Source of the DNA: an uncultured Clostridia bacterium
Lineage (GTDB): Bacteria > Bacillota > Clostridia > Christensenellales > Borkfalkiaceae
Reading direction: 5' to 3'
Assembly: GCA_934271275.1 (NCBI GenBank)
Contig: CAKQRD010000012.1
Span: 3,569-67,568 of the forward strand
DNA: 64,000 nt
Below, piece after piece: positions 25,965-35,307 of this stretch (the stretch's first letter is position 1; the number at the start of each line of letters is the position of its first letter). A model generated the notes under the pieces. The model searched no databases. It saw nothing but the letters and a program-made list of their open reading frames with translations, and was not told where the DNA came from. The position numbers and the translations under genes were made by a program.

Positions 25965-26564
25965 TTATCTGCAAATAGAGTTTTCCCCGCGCGGAACGCC
26001 TTTACCGGTTGAATTAAGGTACCTTTTAACCAAGCTTTGCCCCGTTATATAATTTTCGATGCCGGACGCAATTTTTTCCGCCATTTTATAAACGAGATTA
26101 AGTCTCGTAAGGTTAAACAGATTGTAATTTTTAAGAGATTTGGAAGCTACAATACCTATTATGCTTATATCTCCTATCATATCAAGTTCCTTATCAACCC
26201 CAAGCCCCGGTTTAAGCCCGCGGTTAAGCACACGCAAAAGTCCGACGTCGTCGCTGTTTCCGACCGCGGCGTCAACCGCAACGGCAACGGAATCGGGGTG
26301 CATTAACTTCAAATATTTTTTTGCGTAGTTCACTTCTTTGGCGGTTATCGGATAAGTAAGCGTTCCGTAAACGTATGCGGAAACGTTTTTCCTTTTTAAC
26401 ATTGTTCCTACGAGCGGACCGAGACTGTCGCCGAGGATCATATCGCTACCCACGCAAATAATTATGGGTTTTCTGCCCGTCGGATTGAACTTGGATATAG
26501 CCTGACTCACGCCATCGCCCGCGTGTTCGTTAAAAGAGTTGAACGTGTAAATTGCGTTTTCCAT
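25965..26564 (-). CDS. yyaC: YyaC-type spore protein (DUF1256, protease fold)
   Basis: A 199-residue protein of the YyaC family, related in fold to the germination protease GPR. The family segment PIIICVGSDMILGDSLGPLVG (about 34-54) and DAAVGNSDDVGLLRVLNRGLKPGLGVDKEL are well conserved. In Bacillus yyaC is a sporulation gene close to parA-parB, and the same neighbourhood is kept here (parA lies 9 kb away). Its presence suggests the organism descends from or belongs to a spore-forming lineage. The catalytic role is unproven. The last 20 residues are lineage-specific. Confidence 0.88.
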   Translation of the reverse strand: MENAIYTFNSFNEHAGDGVSQAISKFNPTGRKPIIICVGSDMILGDSLGPLVGTMLKRKNVSAYVYGTLTYPITAKEVNYAKKYLKLMHPDSVAVAVDAAVGNSDDVGLLRVLNRGLKPGLGVDKELDMIGDISIIGIVASKSLKNYNLFNLTRLNLVYKMAEKIASGIENYITGQSLVKRYLNSTGKGVPRGENSICR

Positions 26565-26644
26565 AACCTGATTAACCTGCCTGTTTTTTATCTACACGTT
26601 TATTGCCGAATTATCAGCGTTTTATACTTTCTTTTTCTCTATAA

Positions 26645-26673
26645 TTGAAAATTTCTTATTTTTATGGTAAAAT
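26645..26673 (+). promoter_or_regulatory. Putative cvpA promoter
   Basis: TTGAAA (26645-26650), 17-base spacer, TAAAAT (26668-26673). It gives a leader of about 230 bases to the cvpA ATG at 26910, in which no known riboswitch was recognised. Confidence 0.6.
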
Positions 26674-26909
26674 GTTTTCAGATAATAAATTTTGGGAATA
26701 AAACAAATGCAGGAAAATCGGTTATAAACAAAATTTTTATGTTTAAGCCGAATTATATCGACGTCGCATAAAAAATACGCAAGAGATAGAATAAGTTATA
26801 TATCCTCCGTTTGTAAGAACGAAAGTCTTTTTTACAGTCAAACTTTATTCGTTATCATCGAGTGATTTATGACCGAGGATACTTAACTTCCTAATCAATA
26901 AAGGATAAA

Positions 26910-27659
26910 ATGAACACTATACTATTATCATCAACCATAAGCGCAATTATGGACGGCGCGGCTATTCTCGTAATTTGCGCCTTTATAATACACGGCGCGC
27001 GCAAAGGTTTTGTCAAAACTTTTTTCGGCGTTTTCGGAGGCTTTTTCAGTTTATTGTTTGCCGTTTTATTGTGCGGAAGCGTTGCAAAAACGCTCGAAAC
27101 ACATTATAAGTTTATCACATCGCTTTCTGCAAGACTTAACGGCACTTTAAGCGGTATATTCGGCGAAGAGCTGATGAACACTCCCCTGTCGGAATCCGGA
27201 AATTTGACATCAAACACAGCCGGCTGGATATTAAACATTATAAAAAAACTCGGAGTTTTGGAAGAACTTGACCAGACCACCACGCTTGGAAATATAATTT
27301 GTCCGATTTTTGCATATTATATTGTTGCAATACTTGGCGCAATATTGCTCTTTATAATATTTAAGTTAATTTTTTTCGTCGTAGGCGAAATCGTATACAA
27401 AATGCATGCTTTTACTATAATTAAAGTAGCTGATAATTTTTTAGGAGCGGTACTTGGAATCTTACGGGGCGTTATCATAATACAAAGCATTCTAATGATA
27501 ATAAAAATTATACCGATATTGTTTTTTCAAAATATTATCGCCGAAATACCCGGCACTTTTTTCGTCAGTCTTCTTTATAACGGAAACATCTTCGAACAAA
27601 TTATCAACGCATTCCTCAACTCTAACATTACCGAAATAATTCTTTCCATATTAAACTAA
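26910..27659 (+). CDS. CvpA-family membrane protein
   Basis: A 249-residue inner-membrane protein. Four to five hydrophobic segments are visible; the N-terminal AILVICAFIIHGARKGFVKTFFGVFG matches the CvpA signature (helix, RKGF, helix). CvpA proteins are linked to envelope stress and, in E. coli, to colicin V export and purF neighbourhoods; the molecular activity is unknown. The ATG follows AAAGGA. In the gene the base composition is more AT-rich than in the housekeeping genes. The parS cluster begins 230 bp downstream. Confidence 0.8.
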   Translation: MNTILLSSTISAIMDGAAILVICAFIIHGARKGFVKTFFGVFGGFFSLLFAVLLCGSVAKTLETHYKFITSLSARLNGTLSGIFGEELMNTPLSESGNLTSNTAGWILNIIKKLGVLEELDQTTTLGNIICPIFAYYIVAILGAILLFIIFKLIFFVVGEIVYKMHAFTIIKVADNFLGAVLGILRGVIIIQSILMIIKIIPILFFQNIIAEIPGTFFVSLLYNGNIFEQIINAFLNSNITEIILSILN

Positions 27660-27885
27660 AAAATCAGACACCCCTCACCGTCGGATATAAACGCTGACGG
27701 TGATTATTATATGCTTTTAGCTTAATTTTTAAGATTTTTCGCCCAAATTATCATTCTTGCCCCCCGTTTTTATTTCAAAATCAATTTTTAGCCATGACAT
27801 CTCTCAATATTTCTTCACCCCTCTAATATTTAGCTCCAAACGCTATTATTTTACGTTTTTCTCTTTATTCTATAGAAGCATACGT

Positions 27886-27901
27886 TGTTTAACGTGAAAC
27901 A
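27886..27901 (+). promoter_or_regulatory. parS: parS site 1
   Basis: TGTTTAACGTGAAACA, one base from the canonical TGTTTCACGTGAAACA. ParB (36118-37059) should bind it and nucleate the partition complex. Confidence 0.85.
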
Positions 27902-27916
27902 ATTTTCCCGTAAAAA

Positions 27917-27932
27917 TGTTTCACGTTAAACA
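27917..27932 (-). promoter_or_regulatory. parS: parS site 2
   Basis: TGTTTCACGTTAAACA on the plus strand, which is the exact reverse complement of site 1, 15 bp after it. Confidence 0.85.
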
Positions 27933-27948
27933 CCTCTAAATTTAATAA

Positions 27949-27964
27949 TGTTTAACGTGAAACA
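27949..27964 (+). promoter_or_regulatory. parS: parS site 3
   Basis: TGTTTAACGTGAAACA, identical to site 1, 16 bp after site 2. Sites 1-3 alternate in direction. Confidence 0.85.
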
Positions 27965-29658
27965 GATTTTAACGAGAAAAATTTGCGAAGAAAAACAAAA
28001 TATAATTAAAAATTTGCCTTGAGAAACGAAAAAATGACTAATAAAATTGCCGTAATAATCGGAGGCTATTCTGTCTCAGCTCGTTAAAATGACAATTTTT
28101 AAACGGGTAAAAATATATAATTTATCGACTTTAAGTTGTTACATTTTATAAAAATAGCCTGATTCTCATTGAAATATAAGAAAACAATTGCTACGAGTAT
28201 AAGCTATAATATCATGCATAATGCGTTATATTTTTTTCAAAGAATGTGTAAGCTAACGTGAATTACTGCGTGCAATTAAAAACAAAAACTTCTTTTTGAA
28301 CCTAAATTTTCAAGCTATTTTAAATAATAGTTTGCTATATTATATATGCAGAACACGAAAAAGCTTATTTAATAAGCATTAAAAAATGTTTCACGTTAAA
28401 CATTTTACAAAAAAGAGGCAATGGGCGATTTAATACGTGGTTTTTTAGCGATTAAGTCAGACAAAACACACTAAAAATCGTTTTACATATTAGAAAACTT
28501 TAAAAATTAACAACAAATTTAAAGCACGCATAAAGTATTTAGCAATAATATAATTTGGTTAAGTTTTACTATATTCGGTTTGCATGAAAACATTAAACAG
28601 AAAGATTGAAAAATTACATAGAACTATACAAAAAGGTAATAGGATAAATATATTATCGTCTTACGCACAAAAATATTAGGGGTTTTACATAAAAATATAG
28701 CAAAAACTAAAACTTTAATACGATGCATGTAAGTAAATAAAGCTTACAGACTTTTGCTTTAAAAAGCGTTAAAATGTAATTGACTAAAAATGCGTTACGG
28801 TTTTTTGAAATATAGTTTGATTGTTTTGTGTTAAGCGCAGAAAATCAGTTAAGTCAAGAAAATACGTAAAGCAGAGCACGGGAGAATAATGTAATATACT
28901 ACCAAATGCAACAATAGTAAATAAAATGCTTTTGAAAGGTCTTATCGAGAAGTTCTTCGATATAAAACGTACAGAGTGAAAGCCGTAAAGATATATAAAA
29001 AATACAACACAATGTTCTTTGGCACAATATAGGCAGAGTTTAATTTTTGAAAGTTAAATCAAATATTGCGCTTAACGTTTATAAGCAAAAAATAACGATA
29101 GCGCATTTTGAGTTTTTGCAAATAGCGCGGCGCTAAAAATATGACGCGGTATATAAGGATGGATAAAAGTGAAAAAGCAAGAAATAAAAACTTTTAGCGA
29201 ATAAAAAGTTGTCAACAAAATAACGATAAGCAAAAAACAAGGCATTTCCTGCAAAACAATAAGCAGCTTATAAATTGAATGCCGAGAATCGTTATTATAA
29301 TATGTAAAACTCTTTTTAATAAAGAACGGAAAGTTTTTATTTAAAACCCGTGCGCTACCCGTCTTTTTAATAAATAGGTTTGGGTAAATTGCTGTTTTTT
29401 CAAAAAATGTTTTCAAAGCGTCATAAATTTATTACAATAAGATAAAAGGAAATCATAAATAAAAATTTATAAAACAGGGTACACTTAAATAGTATTTATA
29501 ACAAAAAATTATTTAAATAATACAAAATCTTTTATAAAAAATCTACGATTAAGGCAGACGTACGTTCCGATTATCGGTGCTGAACAAAGAAGTTTACGAT
29601 ATAACATAAAACCTTTACGGATAAAAGTCGATTAAAAGTAACCCTTTAGATAAACAAG
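27965..29658. other. AT-rich gene desert around parS
   Basis: About 1.7 kb, strongly AT-rich against GC-richer surroundings, without a credible gene. The only start-like sequence is an ATG at 28034 giving 17 codons (MTNKIAVIIGG...). The minus-strand frame 29072-29416 has no Shine-Dalgarno or domain. Apart from parS site 4 I see no organised repeats. It may be centromere-like spacer DNA for ParB spreading or a graveyard of decayed genes. Confidence 0.5.
28387..28402 (-). promoter_or_regulatory. parS: parS site 4
   Basis: TGTTTCACGTTAAACA, identical to site 2, 422 bp beyond site 3 within the gene-free AT-rich stretch. Confidence 0.85.
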
Positions 29659-29679
29659 GTGAAGAGGTGGAACTTATCT

Positions 29680-29793
29680 TTGGAAAAATTCGGACAGATC
29701 GGAGAAGAATATTTGAATAAGTTCGACACGTTGCCGCCTATTATTATGATAATGAGTACGTTTTATGATATAATAAGAAAAAAACAGGAATGA
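29680..29793 (+). CDS. Tiny protein, paralogue of the 30174 ORF
   Basis: A 37-residue frame with a TTG start preceded by AGAGGTGG at a 9-base distance (an in-frame GTG at 29659 would give 44 residues). Its EEYLNKFDTLPPIIMIMS matches KDYQNKFGRLPPILMMMS of the 73-residue ORF at 30174, and several differences between the two are synonymous, which argues that both are or were translated. It lacks the C-terminal half of the longer copy. Function unknown; no domain recognised. It could be a truncated pseudogene. Confidence 0.45.
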   Translation: MEKFGQIGEEYLNKFDTLPPIIMIMSTFYDIIRKKQE

Positions 29794-30129
29794 ATAAGTT
29801 AAACTTTCTTTCGTCTTTCGGGTAAAAAATAAATTTCGCCGGCATTAAATTCATTTGCAAGAAACAAGTACACGCAAGAAAAAATGCTTCTTCAACGTAA
29901 GAATTTAGTTAAAACGGGAAATTGACGGGAACGACCGAGTTAAATTAAAAACGGATATAACAAAAAAACAGCATCGACTGCCGATAAAAATAAAATCCGT
30001 AAACCGAATTTCGATACGATTTATCCTGCGGTTTTTGGCGTTTCGCCCATGCGGCAACGATTTATACGCTAAAACTTAACGATTTTGTAAATAAAAATAA
30101 AAAATATAGAAGGAATAAGTCAATATCGG
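29794..30129. other. Gap without a supported gene
   Basis: AT-rich sequence. No frame with a ribosome site and no known RNA recognised. Part of it (29960-30060) is less AT-rich and may be gene debris. Confidence 0.35.
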
Positions 30130-30158
30130 TTGCGACCTTTCTCTAAACATTATATAAT
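30130..30158 (+). promoter_or_regulatory. Promoter of the 30174 ORF
   Basis: TTGCGA (30130-30135), 17-base spacer, perfect TATAAT (30153-30158). The start of transcription would lie only about 9 bases before the ATG, giving a very short leader. Confidence 0.6.
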
Positions 30159-30173
30159 ATATAAGGGTTCACT

Positions 30174-30395
30174 ATGAAAACGGAATACAGAAATACAGAT
30201 CTTAATTTTGACCAAGTAAGAAAAGATTATCAAAATAAGTTTGGTAGGTTGCCCCCTATCCTTATGATGATGAGTATGGAAACATACTACGGGCTGTTGA
30301 ATAAGGCTATAAATAGGGGAACGCCCGTAAACGATAAAGATTACGAAGAAGCCCAACCGCTTACAGACGAATACGGTAATCAATTGATATATTAA
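30174..30395 (+). CDS. Small protein of unknown family (LPPI motif)
   Basis: A 73-residue hydrophilic protein beginning MKTEYRNTDLNFDQVRKDY. The core NKFGRLPPILMMMSMETYYG is shared with the shorter frame at 29680. The C-terminal part (GTPVNDKDYEEAQPLTDEYG) is acidic. There is no signal peptide or membrane helix. It has a consensus promoter and a weak AAGGG before the ATG. I do not recognise it; the AT-rich context next to parS suggests an accessory island. Confidence 0.6.
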   Translation: MKTEYRNTDLNFDQVRKDYQNKFGRLPPILMMMSMETYYGLLNKAINRGTPVNDKDYEEAQPLTDEYGNQLIY

Positions 30396-30601
30396 AAGCG
30401 AGTAAAAAAATGCGTCAGTACTATAGAGCAAACAAAAACTATTTTAACTCGCTAACACGATTTTTGCAGCAAAAAAGCTTGTACCGATAGAAATCGGTAT
30501 ATAATAAACTATAAATCGAAAAATGCAAACAATAACAAATAGAAACTACCCAAAAACAAGGGATTACGGCAACGACAGAAAGGGAGGGAATTGATTAAGC
30601 A

Positions 30602-30799
30602 ATGGAAAAAATCAGTATTTATCCGTCGGAAGAAGAACGAAAAAAGATTTATCCGCCTATAAAAACTTGCACACAGGAAGAATTTGACAAAAAGTATGCG
30701 GAACTGCAAAAAGCGACAACCGCAGAAGAGATCCTTGCGTTGCAAAAAGAGCTTGTGCCTATGAGAAGATATTTGCACTTCGGTTCTCCGTTAAAGTGA
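30602..30799 (+). CDS. Small protein, unknown
   Basis: A 65-residue, highly charged protein (MEKISIYPSEEERKKIYPPIK...), probably mainly helical from about 25 to 55 (EEFDKKYAELQKATTAEEILALQKEL). A GGGAGGG lies upstream at a rather long distance. No domain recognised. It follows the LPPI-motif ORF by 206 bp in the same direction and may belong to the same accessory unit. Confidence 0.5.
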   Translation: MEKISIYPSEEERKKIYPPIKTCTQEEFDKKYAELQKATTAEEILALQKELVPMRRYLHFGSPLK

Positions 30800-31439
30800 G
30801 ATAAATAAAAACGGCAATACTTCTCGTTTGAAATAAACTCGGTTTTTCTTGGAACTGCGCTTTATGTTTAGGCAGAAGACTGTTCTTCGTGAGAGTTCAG
30901 ACAATGACGCCGTACTTCGTAAGGTCAATGGCAATGACTTCGATATTATAAGACTATAAGAGGCAAGTTCAGGAACAAGTTCAAGCTTTACGGGTTTTAA
31001 CCTTGCGCCGCGGCGTTTTATAGGGCAAAAGCTTTGCAAGATATACAAAATTGGATTTTAATAATTTGCTATACCTAACGCGTTCAAAATTTTCTAAATT
31101 CAGGTGTAAATTTAAAATTTTTGCTTACACGCCCTGTAAACCGCAGAAATCTCGAAACGCATCTTACGCGTTTTAAGGCAAAGCTTACTGCTTGCGGTAT
31201 CACACGGAATATAAGCAAACTGCGGCGCGGAAAACCCCGTTTTGTACAGAAAAACAAAAGCGTTCGTCATATTCTGAACGTAAAGCGCTAAATCAAATGT
31301 AAAAAACAACCTGCCGACTTTGCAAAAAATACGAACTAACCCGGATAAAAACGCGTGCAAACACGCGGAAACACGATATAATAACGTTAAAATTACGAAT
31401 TATTAAGTTTGTCGTTCATTCTCTCGCTTTTTTGAGACA
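30800..31439. other. Gap of 640 bp
   Basis: Minus-strand frames at 30791-31048 and 31112-31360 lack ribosome sites and recognisable domains, and were not called. The stretch TTCTTCGTGAGAGTTCAGA near 30890 may be a decayed piece of repeat X. Nothing else is visible. Confidence 0.35.
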
Positions 31440-32303
31440 ATGTATCGACACAAACTAATAATCAAAGCATCTATGACAAACGCAGAATTACAAGAAGCTC
31501 TCGAAGAGTTATTGAATATTTATAAAGGTATTTTATTTAATAATTGCAATTTTTGTGGCGGCATAAATGAAAAAATCGTTTATAATTTCGCGAGTCCGCA
31601 ATTATTCGTTCTGAAAGAGAAATATAAGTTGAAAAAAATTGCGAAGCAAGGAAGCGATTTTGAAAAAGCAATAAATCTTATGCGCTTTTTTGCCCCGCAA
31701 ATTACTCATAAAGGCGATTTTCAAAATAATATCGGCTGTAATGCGATAGATTTATTAGAATATTGCCTCGATAAACCCGAAAACGGGATAAATTGCCTTA
31801 ACAAATCGAAAATTTTGCAGGAATGCTGTCTTGCTTTGGGAATTTACGCCCGCAGAATATGGCTGATGCCATTCTCGCCTTACGATACGGATAATCACGT
31901 CGTTGTCGAAATATACGATTTCGATTTGAAAAAGTGGATTATGCTCGATATGTCGGCAAACGGATATTTTGTAAATGCCGACGGCGCGCCTTTGTCCGTT
32001 CTTGAAATAAGAGATTGCTTTGCGACAAACGCTTTTTGCGAATTTATAAAAGCTTCTCCTAATCGCGACAAATTTTTTGCCGACGAAGAGACGGAACGCT
32101 TGTATTATAAACAATACTTCGCCAAAAACCTTTGCTATCTGTTTGCGGAAGCGCAAAACGAATTTGCCGACAACGCTAAAAACCGGGTTGCTTTTATTCC
32201 GCAAAATTTTGATCTTGCGAAGAACTTAAAACAAAAATCGTTCGGCAAAAACGATATTCCTCCCGTCGGAAATACCTCTATGCTGTTAAACGCGCCCGAA
32301 TAA
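31440..32303 (+). CDS. Transglutaminase-like (papain-fold) protein
   Basis: A 287-residue protein. Its middle matches the transglutaminase-like core: GINCLNKSKILQECCLALGIYARRIWL (catalytic Cys likely in INCLNKS or QECC, about 118-130), DNHVVVEIYDFDLKKWIMLD (His near 154, Asp near 171) and SANGYFV. In other bacteria this fold covers peptidases and protein-crosslinking enzymes; here the activity is unproven. There is no signal peptide, so it is likely cytoplasmic. It lies in the AT-rich island between parS and ftsH and has no operon partner. Confidence 0.7.
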   Translation: MYRHKLIIKASMTNAELQEALEELLNIYKGILFNNCNFCGGINEKIVYNFASPQLFVLKEKYKLKKIAKQGSDFEKAINLMRFFAPQITHKGDFQNNIGCNAIDLLEYCLDKPENGINCLNKSKILQECCLALGIYARRIWLMPFSPYDTDNHVVVEIYDFDLKKWIMLDMSANGYFVNADGAPLSVLEIRDCFATNAFCEFIKASPNRDKFFADEETERLYYKQYFAKNLCYLFAEAQNEFADNAKNRVAFIPQNFDLAKNLKQKSFGKNDIPPVGNTSMLLNAPE

Positions 32304-32548
32304 AGGTTCGATTTATATTGCCGACGCTACGCCGCGATTTCTTCGCTAAAGGCAAAGCTTTACGAAAACCGATTTGAGTTTTTTTCGGAAAGCTTGTTTC
32401 CGAAAACTCGAGAGCTTATAAAAATGACTAATAAAAAGCAACATACAGAAAAACAGTAAAAAAAACCAGAATTTTTGTTACAATGAATATGAGCGATAAA
32501 TAATGCTCAAACGCAAATAACGTAAACGATGAAGGAGGATACGACAAT

Positions 32549-32902
32549 ATGAAGAAAAACGCTTTTTCTGTAATCGAAATCCTTCTGTCAGTCGCGACGA
32601 TTCCGTTGTGGTTTATAAAAATTTTCACGGGAAGCGGACTCCTGCCCGACAAAAACACGGGCGAGATAGCAGAGGTGACGTTTTACCACAGTATGTTTGA
32701 AAATATTGCGGACCTCGCACATCCTGTTCTCGCGTATATTTCTATTGCAATCGCGCTGATTTCCGCCGTTACGAACGCAATCGCTTTGAACTTTTCAGAC
32801 AATAAGGCAGTCAAAGTCGTTGCGAATACAGCGTTCTTTATAGCGATAGGGTTGTTTTTAATTCTTTTGATCTCGGCTTCGACCGTCGCTCGCGGATATT
32901 AA
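32549..32902 (+). CDS. Small three-helix membrane protein
   Basis: A 117-residue protein with hydrophobic segments at about 8-24, 62-82 and 93-112. A loop of some 35 residues joins the first two. The ATG follows a strong GGAGGA with good spacing. No family recognised. It lies 166 bp before ftsH in the same direction, and whether the two share a transcript is not clear. Confidence 0.6.
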   Translation: MKKNAFSVIEILLSVATIPLWFIKIFTGSGLLPDKNTGEIAEVTFYHSMFENIADLAHPVLAYISIAIALISAVTNAIALNFSDNKAVKVVANTAFFIAIGLFLILLISASTVARGY

Positions 32903-33068
32903 AAAGAGGATATAAGGTAAACGATATAAACGATTACGTTTGAACGTTATTTATCGCCATATTCATTATGTCGCTTTCTATCTTCCTCATATATATAATA
33001 GGATAGACCGTCTTTAAGACTTAATCTATAAATAACAAACAGAAACTAACAAGGAGAACTATACAACA

Positions 33069-35270
33069 TTGACTAAACAAAGCAAATCTTTATGGATAGT
33101 CCTTGCGACAATCGTCGTCGCAATAGCGCTGTTTTCCGTTTTTTCCTGCGTTAATTCCAGCACGAAAATCGACGTGTCGGAATTATTAAAGATTACGGAA
33201 ACAAGGATTACAACCGATGGAGAGCAGCCTCCCGTCACGACCGACGGAAAATTCAACTATTCCGATCTTCCCGACGGAACGATTAAGAAAAAACTTTCGG
33301 AAAGCGGTCTTAAATCCGGCGAACTCACCTTCGGCACGATTAAAATAGACGGCTACAACCTTAACTTCACGATAACCGGCTCGAACGGGCGCGGCGTGGC
33401 TTTTACCACGACCTACGCGCGCGGAGAAGCGGTGACTAAATACGAAACCATTTTCGCCAACGCGGGCATCAGCTTCAATTACGCCGATCCGAACGCGGGT
33501 TCTATCTGGTCTTCGCTCCTGCCTCTTCTCGGTATGGTGCTTATCGCGATAGTTTTCTTCGTTCTGATGATGCAGACGCAAGGCGGCACGAAGAGCGCGA
33601 TGAACTTTGCCAAAACCAACGCGCGGCTTAATCATAACATAAAGGTACGCTTCTCCGACGTCGCGGGCGCGGAAGAAGAGAAAACCGAGCTTGCCGAAGT
33701 CGTGGACTTCCTTAAAAATCCCAAAAAGTACAGCGAACTCGGCGCGAGGATTCCGAAAGGCGTTCTGCTCGTAGGGCCTCCCGGAACGGGCAAAACCTTG
33801 TTCGCAAAAGCCGTAGCGGGCGAAGCAGGCGTTCCGTTCTTTTCTATCAGCGGTTCGGACTTTGTGGAAATGTTCGTCGGCGTGGGCGCTTCCCGCGTGC
33901 GCGACCTTTTCGACGCGGCAAAAAAGAGTATGCCGTGTATCGTCTTTATCGACGAAATCGACGCGGTAGGTCGTCAGCGCGGCACCGGCATGGGCGGCGG
34001 ACACGACGAAAGAGAACAAACTCTTAACCAGCTGCTCGTGCAGATGGACGGCTTTGAAAGTAACGACGGCATAATCGTTATGGCGGCGACCAACCGCGCG
34101 GATATTCTCGATCCCGCGCTTCTCCGTCCCGGCAGGTTCGACCGTCAGATTTTCGTCAACGTTCCCGACGTTCGCGGCAGAGAAGCTATATTAAAGGTAC
34201 ACGCGAGAAACAAACCGCTCGCTCCCGACGTGAATTTCAAGACGGTTGCGAGAATGACGAGCGGCTTTTCCGGCGCGGACCTCGAAAACCTTCTGAACGA
34301 ATCCGCTATTCTCGCCGCGCGCGAAAACAGACGGTTTATCACCAACAAAGACCTTTACGAAGGTATAAACAAGGTGCTTTTAGGGCCGCAGAAAAAGAGC
34401 CACCTCGTTACCGAAACGGATAAGCGTATCACCGCTTATCACGAATCCGGTCACGCGATACTCGCAAGACTTCTTCCCAACTGCGATCCCGTACAAGAAG
34501 TTTCCATTATACCGCGCGGGCAGGCGGCGGGCTATACTATGACTCGCCCCGATTCAGACGACAATCACCTGACCAAAGCCAAACTTCTGGACGATATAGT
34601 TATGACGCTCGGCGGAAGAGTTGCCGAAGAGCTTATCATAAAGGATATATCGGCGGGGGCTTCCGGCGATATTCAAGCCGTGAGCAAGCGCGCGCGTCTT
34701 ATGGTTACCGAATGGGGTATGAGCGAAAAAGTAGGACCTATTTCTTACGGATCGGATAAAGAGATATTTATCGGCAGGGATATGGCTTCGCACGTTACTT
34801 ACAGCGAAGAAACCGCCGCTATCATAGACGAAGAGGTTCGTTCGATTATAGAATCGGGACTGCAAAAAGCAAGAAAAATGCTCGGCGAAAACAAAAAACT
34901 TCTCGATAATATGGCAAGACTTCTTATAGAACGCGAAACCATTTTCACCGAGGAAGTGGATATGCTTATGGAAGGCAAGGACGTGGAAGAGATTATGGCG
35001 TTTATGGACGCTAACGAAAAAAATCTTTCGGAAAACCCGTTCGACAGAAAAAACCCGACCATAATCAAAACCGCGGAAAATCAGGGTAATTCGGATAAAA
35101 AAACCGAGAACGAGCCGGATAAAAAAGCCGAATCGGATAATACCGAAAAGAAGGAAGGCGCGGACGCAGGTAAAACCGAAAAAGCCGAGCAGACCGAAAA
35201 CACCGAAAGTACCGAAAAGACGGAAAACACCGACGGCGAAAAGCCTTCCGAAGAAAAGAAGGACGAATAA
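33069..35270 (+). CDS. ftsH: ATP-dependent zinc metalloprotease FtsH
   Basis: A membrane-bound AAA+ protease that extracts and degrades membrane and regulatory proteins. It has 733 residues and starts with TTG 33069 after AAGGAG. Membrane helices lie at about 9-27 and 145-167. The AAA module has Walker A GPPGTGKT (about 235-242), Walker B IVFIDEIDA and the second region of homology ATNRADILDPALLRPGRFDRQ. The zinc site HESGH is at about 458-462. After the protease domain an approximately 90-residue tail rich in Thr, Glu, Lys and Asn is added (EKTEN/TEK-type repeats). Confidence 0.96.
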   Translation: MTKQSKSLWIVLATIVVAIALFSVFSCVNSSTKIDVSELLKITETRITTDGEQPPVTTDGKFNYSDLPDGTIKKKLSESGLKSGELTFGTIKIDGYNLNFTITGSNGRGVAFTTTYARGEAVTKYETIFANAGISFNYADPNAGSIWSSLLPLLGMVLIAIVFFVLMMQTQGGTKSAMNFAKTNARLNHNIKVRFSDVAGAEEEKTELAEVVDFLKNPKKYSELGARIPKGVLLVGPPGTGKTLFAKAVAGEAGVPFFSISGSDFVEMFVGVGASRVRDLFDAAKKSMPCIVFIDEIDAVGRQRGTGMGGGHDEREQTLNQLLVQMDGFESNDGIIVMAATNRADILDPALLRPGRFDRQIFVNVPDVRGREAILKVHARNKPLAPDVNFKTVARMTSGFSGADLENLLNESAILAARENRRFITNKDLYEGINKVLLGPQKKSHLVTETDKRITAYHESGHAILARLLPNCDPVQEVSIIPRGQAAGYTMTRPDSDDNHLTKAKLLDDIVMTLGGRVAEELIIKDISAGASGDIQAVSKRARLMVTEWGMSEKVGPISYGSDKEIFIGRDMASHVTYSEETAAIIDEEVRSIIESGLQKARKMLGENKKLLDNMARLLIERETIFTEEVDMLMEGKDVEEIMAFMDANEKNLSENPFDRKNPTIIKTAENQGNSDKKTENEPDKKAESDNTEKKEGADAGKTEKAEQTENTESTEKTENTDGEKPSEEKKDE

Positions 35271-35307
35271 AGCTTTAAGGATCAAAAGATAAAACGGAGT
35301 GAATTTT

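Noticed and set aside
29072..29416. Minus-strand frame of 114 codons in the parS desert
   Set aside because: AT-rich hydrophobic composition without ribosome site; probably chance in AT-rich DNA.
31112..31360. Minus-strand frame of 82 codons
   Set aside because: No Shine-Dalgarno, no homologous motif, in a gap with decayed sequence.
35299..35307. GTG start for parA
   Set aside because: The GTG overlaps the Shine-Dalgarno; ATG 35308 begins the conserved protein.
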